Shown here: one piece after another, positions 1-10,163 of the stretch
Layout of the letters: every line of letters begins with the position of its first letter
How positions within the stretch are numbered: the first letter of the stretch is position 1
Origin: Mesotaenium endlicherianum
Lineage: Eukaryota > Streptophyta > Zygnematophyceae > Zygnematales > Mesotaeniaceae
Direction: 5' to 3'
DNA: 47,788 nucleotides
NCBI GenBank assembly: GCA_009602735.1
Contig: WELA01013799.1
Coordinates: forward strand, 492,235 to 540,022
Notes under the pieces: generated by a model
The model's input: only the letters and a program-made list of their open reading frames with translations
Told to the model about the DNA's origin: nothing
Databases searched by the model: none
Made by a program: the position numbers and the translations under genes

Positions 1-107
1 CCCCCCCACCTCCCCCCCACCTTCTTCAAGAACCACTTCTACCATATACAGATCTGGAGGCAGCACCACCTGAACCGCTGTAGGAGTTGCGCGGCAAGGA
101 TGGCTAG
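1..107 (-). CDS. Possible C-terminal exon of the ZML-type gene, running off the window
   Basis: After an acceptor-like gttatgcag (minus strand) a frame stays open to base 1 and reads ...AVQVVLPPDLYMVEVVLEE... with an acidic and Gly-rich end. It needs a phase that exon 6 does not give directly, so at least one more exon would lie between 108 and 430. This is a guess based on composition only. Confidence 0.25.
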
Positions 108-439
108 GATCTGCATAACGGGGGAGACAGGCTGCTGAAGGCCGGATCACTCGAGTGGTACATGCACTGGAGAAATATTGCAAAAGCAACGCCAAATACA
201 AAGAAGGCACAAGCTTCCGAGGCATCGCCCGGGGCCAGCCAGACTGCCCACTTGCCCCGTCGGAACATCAGCGTCGGCTCCAGCGCCGTCCGCAAGCGAG
301 CCAGCCATTCCCCAGAGTAACCAGCCGGGGAGGATCTGGGTGGGGGGAGGAGGGGCAACCAGGAGGGGAGGAGCAGCAGGAGGAGACAAGTGCCCGCTGC
401 GCTGGTGCAGGAGGGCCGCAGGGGGGTGTGCAGACGTAC

Positions 440-1185
440 CATCTGCTGGGCGAGCATCTGCGGCTGCTGCTGCCCCACGGTGGCTCCCACGCCCTTGGCC
501 AGGTCCCTCAGAATGCCCTGCTCCCAACGTGCCACCCAACGAGCGGGCACGTCGGCGAGGAGCCTGAGCGGAGGGAGCGGAGCGGGGACCCTCAAGGAGC
601 TACTACTTCTGCTCTGTGGCGGCTTCAAAGGTACGGTGCTTCAGCTGTAGCATGCAAGGGGAGTGCAGAGCACGCCTTCACCGCAAGCCTCCAGTGACTG
701 GGCTGGGAGGAAGCATTCCAAGTAGAGTGCACTTTGGCTGCCCATTGCCCGAGTGCCTTCTCTAGCAGCGGCGGCGGAAGGAGGGAAAAAGGGGGGGTGC
801 ATGATGGGGCAAAAAAGAGAGCTTGTCTCATACTGACGACTTCCAGGCACGGAGGCTGCCTCGCGCTGAAACATGGTAAAAACGCTTCAGCCCTCCTCCA
901 GCACAAGAGTCTTCTTCCGCTTGATAAGTGAGCGAAAGAGGGGCCGAGAAAAGAGAGGAACGCTTCAATCAAGCGGCAGCTTTCATCGATCTGCGGATTC
1001 CCCTTACGCTTCGTGGGCAAAAGCATCCACCCAGCTCGTTCTTGTTCACGGGGATAGCAGCAGTTGAAGACTTAGTCACCTTGTTGGCCCACATTAAGCC
1101 GCAAGCATTGCAGAGAGTGCGTGGTCCCGACGGTCCTCGTCGCATCATGGGCGTCGATCTCTCCCCTGTCCCGCAGTGGTGGCAC
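440..1185 (-). other. GATA-type zinc finger, split over two exons
   Basis: Exon 5 (1080-1185) encodes [20 protein letters not shown] followed by [15 protein letters not shown], giving the four zinc-binding Cys with a 20-residue loop. Exon 6 (440-517) supplies the conserved basic tail GILRDLAKG and a Gln-rich end. The split codon AC|G at the exon 4/5 border restores the frame. The 20-residue loop is typical of the ZML subgroup rather than the 18-residue loop of most plant GATA factors. Confidence 0.95.
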
Positions 1186-4100
1186 CTGCAGCAGGTGACA
1201 CAAAGGAAACTTTAAGAAAGTTCACTCATAAAAACCTTGTCAGCTTCAAGGGGTAGGTTCGTTATGTAGGGCCCATATATGTGGACATAAGGTGTAGACT
1301 AGTGATATCGTAAGAACTCCAGAGGGCTCCAAATAGGAGAAAAGCCCAGGTGATGTGCAACTGCGCCCTTGCTTCTTGCAACCTCTAGGACCATCTGTGG
1401 CCCAGGACAACGAAGCCCGCTTGTCCAGCGATGCTAAGCCTGTAGGGATTGAGCTAGGTGGAGCTAGATCCGAGTGTATTCTGCATAACAGGGGGCTCTC
1501 CTCCCACTCTCACAGTACTCCACACGCTTAGCGGCACACCTCGGAACTGGCACCGAAGCTGGCTCCTCACACATCTGGCAACCCCTTAGCCTTGCGGCCC
1601 CCTACCTCTGATGTTCTGTGCAAGGAGCAAGCTACGGCCCAGGAAACCACCGCCCCTCTCTCCCCTCCATGCCACAACCGATGCCAGCGATTGTTCCTCT
1701 GCAGTGGACCTGCGGACCTTTGGACCAGTGGTGAACTCCAGCCAAGTGACGTGTCCTGAGCGGGGATGTTTCCGTCAGGGTTGCCTACATCAAGTCAGGA
1801 AATGCTTTGAACTGTCGTTGGGTTTTCTCCGGTTGCTGAGTGCTTTGAAAGGGGCACGGCCTTACGTCAATTCAGGGGCGTTAGGGTTTGGGGTCCCGTC
1901 TCCGCTGCCAGACTCGGAGCCGTAGCCTCCCATGGAGCCGCCGTCCTCCCCGACGATCCTCGAGGACGCAAACTGGCCCTTCTTTCGATGCATCCTGCAC
2001 GCGCAAGCCGCCGCCAAACATGAAAACAGCCCCACCCCTCAGCCTCGGGCAGAGCAGGTGCGAGCAGGAGACAGCTGACATGCTGGGACAGGCTACGCCC
2101 GACGCTTGTCAACAACTCTCATCACCAGCAGGGTACCTAGTACCCTCCCTGTGCCCCTCACCACTGACGTTAGCAGAGTGGCTCACGCTTTCAAGTGGTG
2201 GGCACGTAAGCGAATTGCACAGGCCTTCCTTCCTGCCTGCCTGCCTGCCTGCCTTCTTGATGCCTGCAAGCCCCCTTGACTATAGCCGACTCTCCTGTGT
2301 TTATGCTTGCACCTGCGCAGGTGTGGGTGTACGGAAGTGTGCTTGTGTACATTCACGTATGCACATAGAGACATGTACACGTGTGGTCGTGAACCAAAGA
2401 ACTAGTACCTAGCACCTGCTACCCAATACCCTTCCTCTGTTGAGCAGTAAGAGGCCCTCGCTGCGTGCCACTACCCCTTGCAACGTGGAGGCGTGTGCTG
2501 GTGAGGGCCAGGTCAGCAGCTGTTGCCAGCAGGCCGGGGGTACCTCTAAAGAACCCCGTTGGCTTCACCTGCAACCACCCTGGCAACCAAAGAGCGTGTG
2601 TTTGTGCTGGTGGCGGCCAGGTCTGCAGCGGCGGTCAGCAGCAGGCGTCAGCAGGCTGGTGGGGTACCTCTGGGCGACCTCCTTGCGCACGGTGTAGCGG
2701 ATCTTCTTGTCATAGTTCCTCTCCTTGCGCTTCTCCCGGAACCTGGTGAGCGATGCCAAGCGCTGCGGCATGTTCAAGCGCGCGGGGAGCTCCATCGACC
2801 CCTGCCATGTACACCCCTTGCACGACTCAGTTAGTCTCTTGCAAGAGCAGATTGCCTGAGGTGCCGGCTTCACAAGACCAAAGGGTGCTGGGAGCTCCAC
2901 CCATCCCTGCCATGTTCACTACTCAAATGACTTCATCTGATGTCTTGCGTCAGAAGACTGCACATGTGCTTCGTCAGTTTCCCTGGACCAGAAAATATGT
3001 GCGATCTGCATGCAACTCAGAAGTGCCCGAAATGCGTTGCAGATAAGAGTAAACTCAGTGCGGGAGGGCTTCCGTGGCGACGCAACAACCAAGCCTGGAC
3101 CTTGCAACCCAAGCAGTTTCCTTCCAGGACCTTCCAGGAGCGTCAGCCACAAGGAGCTCAGAACTAGGCGCTTCAGCGTCGTTAAAATCGTGCCTCACCG
3201 CTGATAAGATGCAGGCATAAGTGGAGACAGTACCTTCCGCATGTGGTGCGAGTCGTGGACCACGCCAGCCATCCCGGGTGGTATCTCCCTCCCTCCTAGC
3301 AACAGAAGCACGGCTTGAACCTACGCATGTCGAGGAAGAAGGAAAAGTCATCTTACAGCAGATGCGTACTCATTGCAGGCCAAGCAAGCCTGTCCTGTCT
3401 ATTGCCCCGTGTATAGCCCACGTGCAAGAGGGCTAGTGGGCTTGTTCCGCATCATTGGCTCCTCTAGACCTAGGAAGTATAGGACCTATTCTCCACCTGC
3501 AGCTAGGCCCTGCTTCTAACAAGAAGCACGCTTGTGCACTCTTCAGTTGGATTGCAAGAAGAGAGTCGAATCGAATAAATTACGTGAGGACGTTAAGATA
3601 CCCTCACGCATGATCAGTACGTCGTTCAACTCACACCATCTCCGGAGTAGACGGAGCATGGAACTGGATGCATATCACCCTCCCACATAGTACCTCAAAG
3701 AAAGAGTCTAAGCAGAGATCGGCAACACAAACCCTAATCCTACACTTCTAGACAAGGCCAGACCAAGTCAACGGCCTCCGAGGCATGACCGCAGGGAGAC
3801 ACAGCAGGCCGTCTTTGCAAATGCAGAAATGGGCCAGAAAGTAATCCGATGCGGCTCTGGCAGATGAGTACTGTACCTTCTCAGGCGGGACAGTGTCAAA
3901 GACATAGACTTCGCCCTGATAGGAGAGGGTCAGCTGCGTGGTCCCTGCTCCTCTCGTGCCTGCGACCACCATCTGGCCCTCCTCAGCCACATGGGCGTCA
4001 TCGTCCATTTCCTCCTCCCCTCCCGCCTCATCACCTTCCCCGACGTCGTCCCCTACCCCCTGCATTTGGCCCTGCTGGTGGCCATGGGGGTCCTGGCCAT

Positions 4101-4884
4101 GAGTGAGCCCCCCCTGCTGGTGCCCCTGGGGGTCCTGGCCATGGACCCCAGGCAGAACTCCCTGGCGATGGCCGTGGGCATCAGCATGCATCTGGTGCAT
4201 GTGCTGCTCTTGATGCATCTGCATCTGGGCATGGGGGTGGGCGTGGGCGTGGGGGTGCGCGTGGGCATGGGCGTGGGCATCCTGGGGGCGCATGACGTTC
4301 ATCGCCGCCCGCACGAGCGGGTGCACCTCGGGAGCATGCACCACGTGCATGCCTTCCTGAGGGTGCTGGTGCTGGTGCTGGAGCACTTCCTGGTGCCCGT
4401 GGAGCACGTGCATGTTTGCTTGAGGGTGGGCGTGAGCCTCCATGTGCATGGCTTGAGAGTGGCCATGCATTTCCTGGTGAGGGTGGTGGCCCAGGTGCAT
4501 GCCCTGCGCGTGCGCGTGGGCTTCAGCAGGGTGCATGACGTGCATGGGAGGGGCTTGCTGGTGAGCATGAGGGTCAGAGGGATGCATGCCGTGCAACGCA
4601 GCCTGGGAGTGGGCATGCTGGTGCTGGTGAAGGTCCTGCTGCTGCATCCCATGAACGCCTGCTTGGGCATGTGACTCCTGGGTATGCATCGGATGCATGC
4701 CGGCCTGTCCGTGCCCGTGAAGGTCCTGAGGATGGACTTCGTGCTGCAAGCCAAGGTCATGGGCCTCCTGGGAATGCATGTTCTGCTGGTGCTGTCCCAC
4801 GTCCATCCTGTTTATATTCCGCATATCATGCTCACTTTGAACAGAGACCTGAGAAGGCCCCTGCGAAGCCACTGGTTCTGCCAT
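440..4884 (-). CDS. ZIM/ZML-type GATA transcription factor (TIFY-CCT-GATA), six exons seen, 3' end unresolved
   Basis: Exons on the minus strand in reading order are 4884-3877, 3320-3234, 2801-2668, 1994-1866, 1185-1080 and 517-440. All inner borders are GT/AG, and phases chain without a break (1542 nt, 514 codons). Domains in order: His/Met-rich region (residues about 31-275), acidic stretch (about 276-303), TIFY domain starting [11 protein letters not shown] and ending in LLLLGG, CCT motif ([20 protein letters not shown]), then a GATA finger of type CX2C-X20-CX2C. TIFY+CCT+GATA in one protein is the architecture of the plant ZIM/ZML group, nuclear DNA-binding regulators. The start is the first ATG of the long open exon 1. 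The TIFY core reads TLSYQG rather than the TLSFxG I associate with this group. No stop codon was placed: the C-terminal exon or exons must lie within 1-430 or beyond. Class is very secure; exact exon ends are inferred from splice consensus and family alignment. Confidence 0.92.
1186..1865 (-). other. Intron 4 of the ZML-type gene
   Basis: It starts with donor GTAAGG next to exon 4 and ends with ctgctgcag before exon 5. I see no other gene or repeat in it. The other introns (518-1079, 1995-2667, 2802-3233, 3321-3876) are likewise without recognisable genes. Intron 3 (1995-2667) holds a short (CCTG)n tract at about 2228-2256 and a GT-rich stretch at about 2318-2385. Confidence 0.7.
1866..2801 (-). 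other. CCT motif, split over two exons
   Basis: Exon 3 (2668-2801) carries [13 protein letters not shown], then the CCT core through [14 protein letters not shown] codon split AG|G joins it to exon 4 (1866-1994), which starts [12 protein letters not shown] and continues Gly/Ser-rich. The donor is CAGAG|gtaccc and the acceptor gtgcag|GATGCATC. CCT motifs act in protein interaction, DNA binding and nuclear localisation. Confidence 0.92.
2783..2915 (-). repeat. Short tandem duplication of the CCT-exon acceptor region
   Basis: Two similar blocks lie about 106 bp apart. Around 2783-2810 is the real acceptor (catggcag followed by GGG TCG ATG GAG CTC), and around 2889-2913 is a near copy (catggcag followed by a GGATGGGTGGAGCTCC-type sequence). 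Both can encode a Met/Val-Glu-Leu-Pro-Ala start. The upstream copy could serve as a decoy or alternative acceptor. Confidence 0.6.
3234..3936 (-). other. TIFY (ZIM) domain, split over two exons
   Basis: Residues 317-336 end exon 1 (3877-3936), and 29 codons follow in exon 2 (3234-3320). The joined reading continues [10 protein letters not shown] and [11 protein letters not shown], the expected TIFY continuation. The donor is AAG|gtacag and the acceptor gcgtag|GTTCAAG. In TIFY-family proteins this domain mediates protein-protein contacts. Confidence 0.92.
4060..4794 (-). repeat. His/Met/Gln/Ala-rich low-complexity coding repeat in exon 1 of the ZML-type gene
   Basis: About 245 residues (31-275) consist mostly of short His-containing units such as [33 protein letters not shown] and [10 protein letters not shown]. 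On the plus strand this appears as CATG, GGTGCATG and GGGCGTGGGCGTG runs. There is no stop codon in this frame. The run is followed by an acidic patch and then the TIFY domain. A long antisense frame over the same DNA (3991-4674 plus, Val/Gly-rich) is a shadow of the repeat. His-rich stretches can bind metal or drive condensate formation; neither is shown here. Confidence 0.85.
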
Positions 4885-5957
4885 TTATAGAATTAACCTG
4901 TCCCCCCTATAATCTGTCCATTCACACTTAGGTCTCCTGGCTATCAAAAAGCTGGTATGCTCACAACTGCCAACATCACTACACAAAGATCTCGTCATAA
5001 TCTGTAGCACAGCTGCTCCAACTTTGCCTGTCACACGTTTTTTAGCGTCAGTCATAACCACCTGCAGAACCTATTCAGCTTAGTTATTAGCTAGTGAGCA
5101 TACGTGCATGGAAAAGCAAAACGTCAAAGTCTCTTCACAGTGAGAGCACCAAAAAACTGGAAAAAATCTCAAGCAGCAAGCAGCAGGCATTCACAATTTA
5201 CTTATTCAAGCCATTAGGAGGAACTAAACACGTGTTCTACTAACGAAAAAACTAAGGAGCATCCACATACCTAGGAATAAGAAAAAGATAGCGTTGAGAA
5301 TAACCCAGAGGCAGTAAGGCAAAGTTCGTAGCAATGGAATGGCACCATACCTACACCTAAAATCTCATTTTGCTTCAGATACTTTGTCAGGGTCCCCTGT
5401 GGTCTAAAGAGCACCCCCAACGCAAAATTCCTGTGAATTAGACTTTTCATCCTCCAGCAACAAAAATAGGAAAGGAAGCCAGGGTGACGTCGGCATTGTG
5501 CGCGATGAAGGCATCATCACTGCACACGCGTGGCTAACTTCAAGTCCTATGACTGAGTTTCACTGAGAGAAGGAGATGAGTTGGATCAGTACTCAACACA
5601 AAAGTGCAAGGCGACGTGGCTCAACAGGAGCCCAAAGGGTGCAGATTACGAAAGAATTAGGCACCAGTCTCCTGTCTGAAGTTGGAAGCAGCAATTCCAC
5701 AATTGACTATATGCTTTCAGCAAGAATTAGCATACGATCAGCCATCAAGTTATGTCCTTCGCCTCAGGCAACTACGGAAGGGACCAACTAGTGAACTTAC
5801 AGCTTTTAGCGAACATCCTCCGTAGAAAGGGAGAATCTTACAGAAGCATAAGCCCAACTAGCTTCAATGCATGATTGACTTCCTTCTCAAACATAGCATG
5901 GATGCTTGTTAAAAAATATCGGGCATAACTGTGCCAACTAAGGCATGTACAAATACG
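4885..5957. other. Intergenic region upstream of the ZML-type gene
   Basis: There is no convincing coding frame on either strand. It should contain the promoter and 5' UTR of the minus-strand ZML-type gene. I cannot assign a TATA box or start site with confidence. Confidence 0.6.
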
Positions 5958-6960
5958 TCACAGAAAAGTATTGATGATGCAGTGTATATGACCCTCGACT
6001 TCTTTAACCACCTGCGTGACTAAAATACCTTTTCCTTTCGAAACTTGCCAAATATCAATTTGTCTAGAATAAGAAATGGCAGCAATCTTTTGAACTTGCA
6101 GAGCTATGGCATCGACGGCGTCTTTCACCACGATGAGCATCTTAGGAGAGACAGCAAGGGGCGGCTGCGATCCTGTTATCGCATGACGAACTACAAGCAA
6201 TTGGCGTCGCTGATTCGCGGACGATCGTCAAAGATCGAAAGTACTTATCGAACGGCTTCACCTACTGAATGCAGATCATCTCCCATCACACATTCCATTT
6301 ACGTCACCGCTTTTAAGATCCTCATCGATCGCATGATCCAGTGGTCAACAACTTTGAACTGACTTTGAAGGTGAATTGTTGCTCGAATGCTCGTGAGCAC
6401 AGTACCTGGACCATAGGGAGTAGGGCGCGTTGAACAAACGTCTGACGCTTTCCAACCATGTAAATGTGGACCTGGCGGTGGCCAACTCTTAGCCCTTCAT
6501 TGACCTCAAAAGAACTTGGTTTCTCAACATTCAACGCACCTGGTGTGCATGGGATGGAAGGTAATATCAAGCTTTAGCAGAAGCTCATCAGAATGAAAAA
6601 ATCTTGTTTGATTAACTCCCTCTTCATAAAGATTCGAGCGCTCTTATAGGCTAATTCAGATTATCTTTCTAATCTCTCAGAAGTATAAAAACCTATTGTG
6701 TGATGAAATTTGCACTTCTAGCATATCTAGAAATACGCATGCAATTTTCACTAACCTGGTGTTTGACCTATAAGTACAAATTGATACACCTTGAAAATGA
6801 CAAGTGGTGAAATGTCAAAAGTAGGTTGATAGAATTGGCGTTGGGATTGGGTCTCAACGCAGCTAGGTGGGAACTCAGCCAAGCCCACTTTAGGAATTGC
6901 AACAAAAATTCCCATTTGGAGTAAAATAGCAACAACTATGATCACTTGGACTTTACAGTA
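5958..6960 (-). CDS. Candidate gene of unknown function (2-3 possible exons)
   Basis: Three minus-strand stretches look protein-like. About 6770-6900 encodes ...CVETQSQRQFYQPTFDISPL..., followed by a possible donor AAG|gtgtat. About 6410-6545 encodes ...VGHRQVHIYMVGKRQTFVQR... with acceptor caccag and donor CAG|gtactg. About 5958-6210 encodes ...SPKMLIVVKDAVDAIALQVQ... and ends at a TGA. I do not recognise the family. The phases between the pieces were not proven. It would be transcribed in the same direction as the ZML-type gene, with its stop 1.07 kb upstream of that gene's ATG. Confidence 0.3.
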
Positions 6961-7186
6961 AGCAATAAGTAAACGGCAGGACAATATATTCATTGTTCCA
7001 AAATAATAAATTAGATTATTCAAACCAAATGCAAAAACCAAAAGTTATCTGTAATGAATCAGTTCATTATTTATTTAATTTATTGCATGTATCAATACAA
7101 CACTAAATAAGTACTATGTCAATATACTCACATGCGCGAGTTTATTTAAAAAAATGTATGTCGATGTAATGCGAGTTTACTTACTT

Positions 7187-7283
7187 TGTCAGCAGGATGA
7201 CTTTTGTATCATAGTGTGATTTGCTGACTTTGTTGAGAAGGTCAGCAGGATGACTTTTGTATCATAGTATAGTTTGCTGAGAT
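7187..7283. repeat. Two direct copies of a ~45-bp unit
   Basis: The string GTCAGCAGGATGACTTTTGT plus ATCATAGT occurs at about 7189 and again at about 7241, each followed by a TTTGCTGA-like stretch. It sits in AT-rich DNA (7042-7400) with no gene. Confidence 0.75.
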
Positions 7284-7399
7284 TTATATATCAGCTATAT
7301 ATAGGATGTAATATCAGTAGGTTGACATATAGTAAGCTCGCTTGATATTAGTCAGTATACTTAGCTTCAGTATGCTGAGGATAGGTATATTCATTTAGA

Positions 7400-7554
7400 T
7401 TATTATTTGTAGATTGGCACATGTGACCATAGTATATTGAAAGTCGGGAGGTCGACTAAGATTCGGTAAACCGATGTCCTACCAATGTGGTTAACTCCTG
7501 AGTAGGCGGAGCCGTCGTCAGTCAACTGAACAGTTAGGACTTCAGTCAATCGAC
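7400..7554 (+). repeat. LTR-A-like fragment
   Basis: About 60 bp around 7470-7515 (GTCCTACCAATGTGGTTAAC, then TCC...GTAGGCGG) matches the same part of the LTR-A copies at about 43679-43720 and 47123-47160. The rest is diverged. Confidence 0.55.
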
Positions 7555-9346
7555 CAATTAATATGGTCGTTATACCTAGATCCGTGGGTCCCAACTTAAC
7601 GGGTTTCCCACGAAACGGCGCACCTTGCGCCGTGGTCAACTAGGTGGTCACTAGGTACATAGCAGGCTGGGATCTCGTGGTCCCGGATTCTGGACAGTAG
7701 GCTTTAGAGTCGGATTTCTACTTGCAAGTGATGTGTGCACTTTTGGGTTCGTTCTAATGACAAGCCTTCACGGAAATTGCCATGGCTGCTTCGTTTGCGC
7801 TCCATTTGAAGCAAACTAGGACTTTTCGAAAAGGTCTCGTCAAGATGCATCTGTTTCTGTTAAGTTTGCTCAATGTGAAGTAATATTGACAAAGTTATGC
7901 CCTCTAACATTTCGGGGTCACACAGCGGACAGATTCTATGGTTTTGCACCTAAGTCAGTGGGATGTGTTTTAGCTACTTTATGGTCATCTGAATGAGAGC
8001 GCCTTTGCTATTCAGTCCCGTGATGTTGTGTATGTGCTTATACATGCTTGTATGCCTGGTAGGCAAGAGGCCATGAGTTTCTAAAGGAGAAGCTCTAGTC
8101 CTCAAGCTCGCCTCTTTCTTGTGCCTTGTATTAGTGTGCAACTATGGCACACTACGGTAAGTGAGTCAAGGGTTATAGATGAGTAAACGGAATTCTTGTA
8201 AGGGCGAAGATTGCTCCCTGATTTCACACGCTTCCACCTATCTCTGATCTTATATGTTATTAAATGAGATATGTTAATCTTGAATAAGCAAGATTCATTT
8301 CATTATCACGCGCCGACTAGCTTTTTCAAATCTTGAAGTCGTCGACGGAATCTAATAGCAACTTTATACTTTTCTCGAAGTCATCCAAGATGGTCAACCG
8401 TAAAAGTCGAATCATGATTTTCACATCTTAATCTTACTGTCAAGATTTACTAGCCCGTATGCATTATGACTATGTTGACTTTTATCGTGCACTAAGAGCT
8501 AGCTCGGGCTTGCATCAGCAGCATAAGCAGTACAAGTTGAGTCAGCAAGCTTTGCAGCAATGAAGTCTATAATACATGTGGCTTTATGAAATATCTTGCT
8601 TGTTCAAGATATATGTTTCAATCAAATAAGATCAGAGTTTGTTGGAAGCATGTAAATTAGGGAGCAGTCTTCGCCCTTATAATGAATTCAATTAGCTCGT
8701 CCATACTCCTTGACTCACTCATTTATCTTAGTGTGCCATACTTGTACACTAACTCAAGGCACAAGAAAGAGATGAACTTGAGGACTAGAGCTTTTCCATG
8801 AGAAACTCATGGACTCTTGCCTACTGGGCATAAAAGTAAGAATATGCACACACACACAACATCGAAGGATTTAATAACAAAGGCGTTCTCATTCAGATGA
8901 CCATGTAGCTCAACCACATCCTACTCACTTAGGTCCAAATCTATGGAAGTTGTCCACTTTGTGACCGAAAGACATCATAATTTCAGAAGTGCTAACTCGG
9001 TCAACACCTAACCAAAATTAGCAAACTCAACAACCACAGAATCGCCTTGCCGAGACCTTTAAAAAAATTCTCGGTTCGCTTAATTTGGTGCATAAACAAA
9101 GACACCATGTCAATTTGCGTGAGAGCTGTTCATGATGATGAACCAAAAAGTATATCACACGAATTGCAAGTAGAAACCCGATCGTAACGCCTATTGCCTA
9201 GCATGAGCGATCACAAAATCCCAACCAATTATGTATCTGGTGAACACCTGGTTCACCACGACGCAAGGTGCGCCGTCTGTGGGAACCCGTTAAGTTGGGA
9301 GTCAAGACCCACGGATCTAATTGTCACGATCATATTCTTTCGTCAA
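7555..9346. repeat. Large imperfect inverted repeat (two opposed copies of an LTR-like sequence)
   Basis: Left arm about 7555-8300 and right arm about 8570-9346 are reverse complements with scattered differences. Examples: the GGCGCACCTTGCGCCGTGGT region at about 7615 pairs with about 9265; CTCGCC...CTTGTGCCTTG at about 8105 pairs with CAAGGCACAAG at about 8754; the ATAAG...TGATCTTA-type stretch near 8245 pairs with the one near 8625. A spacer of about 270 bp lies between. No coding frame was found in either arm. Confidence 0.75.
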
Positions 9347-9366
9347 TTAACACTAGGTATCCCATC

Positions 9367-9400
9367 GGACCATATATGGTCCTCGGACCATATAAGGTCT
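9367..9400. promoter_or_regulatory. Paired 16-bp palindromes near the left end of the piggyBac-like element
   Basis: GGACCATATATGGTCC at 9367-9382 is a perfect palindrome; GGACCATATAAGGTCT follows at 9385-9400. Related copies are at 11082-11097 (GGACCCCATATGGTCC) and 11430-11445 (GGACCATATATGGTCT) near the right end. Position at both ends suggests transposase binding sites. Confidence 0.6.
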
Positions 9401-9637
9401 AGCTAACCCCCATTTTTCAGCGCTGACCTCCAGGGTGCTACAATTGACCAACTGGTACAATCTATGGCTCAAACGAACCGTACAGACTTGAACCTTAGGC
9501 GAAAAAATGCAAAATGGTCTTCCGATCATTAACGACAAAGTTAGAGTCATAAGAAGGAGGTTCAAAGTTCAGGTTCACAACGAAATTTCAAGCGAAAAGT
9601 CTGTCATACCCGAGGTCACTAAAAAGCTCTTAGAGCC

Positions 9638-10153
9638 ATGGCTTCTTCTTCAAATGCGCCAAAAATAGTTGTGGGTGGTAAATTACTCATCCCTGCCACC
9701 TTCTGGGGAGATGCATGGGCGAAAAAGACATTTGGACAATATTACATAGAGTTTTTCTTAATCGAAATTGTGAGAAAAGAGGTTGTGAGGACTAAAAAGG
9801 AGAACTCATGGCTCATAGAAGTGTTGTATGACAAAGAAAAGAAGCAATGGGAGGCATGGCAGGTCAGGCAGTACCTATCTACAGTGCCTGAAGAGTCCTG
9901 GTTTTATTTTGAGCCGCATGTAGTTCGTTTTGGCTTGGTTTCCTCAGGGGCCTCTTTGCTTTCAAATTCGAGGGAGAATGAGGGTCACAGTCTAATTTCG
10001 TCCTCCCAAGATCCAAATGATGACTCACAGCCAAGGTCTAGTGATGGTGAGGAGGATAAGGAGGATGAGAAGGAAAAGGAGGAGGAGGAGGAGGAGGAGG
10101 AGGAGGATATTATGAGGAAGAGGGGCAGGCCTGATACCGGAAGAGGTAAGTAG
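9638..10153 (+). CDS. piggyBac-like element, N-terminal ORF with acidic tail
   Basis: This 171-residue frame from the first ATG contains IVVGGKLLIPATFWGDAWA, a basic-aromatic middle, and a C-terminal acidic run (Asp/Glu/Lys, then about ten Glu encoded by a GGA/GAG repeat at 10078-10106), ending MRKRGRPDTGRGK. An N-terminal segment of this kind precedes the DDE domain in piggyBac-like ORFs as far as I recall. A strong donor-like AGAG|GTAAGTAG lies at the ORF end (about 10146), so the ORF may be an exon. No DDE catalytic domain follows. Confidence 0.6.
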   Translation: MASSSNAPKIVVGGKLLIPATFWGDAWAKKTFGQYYIEFFLIEIVRKEVVRTKKENSWLIEVLYDKEKKQWEAWQVRQYLSTVPEESWFYFEPHVVRFGLVSSGASLLSNSRENEGHSLISSSQDPNDDSQPRSSDGEEDKEDEKEKEEEEEEEEEDIMRKRGRPDTGRGK

Positions 10154-10163
10154 CTGATGCTCA

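Noticed and set aside
104..697. Overlapping ORFs of 130-180 residues on both strands
   Set aside because: GC-rich DNA of the ZML 3' exons; only 440-517 is family-supported, the other frames are chance.
2183..2412. ORFs over the (CCTG)n and GT-rich tract
   Set aside because: Low-complexity intron sequence of the ZML-type gene.
3991..4674. 227-residue plus-strand frame rich in Val/Gly/His
   Set aside because: It is the antisense of the His-rich repeat of the ZML-type exon; the opposite frame continues into a conserved TIFY domain.
5958..6011. 54-bp last exon GTGGTTAAAGAAG... spliced after GGAAAAG|GTATTT in the unknown gene
   Set aside because: Splicing there gives an immediate stop (phase mismatch), while reading through stays open, so I kept it as one continuous frame.
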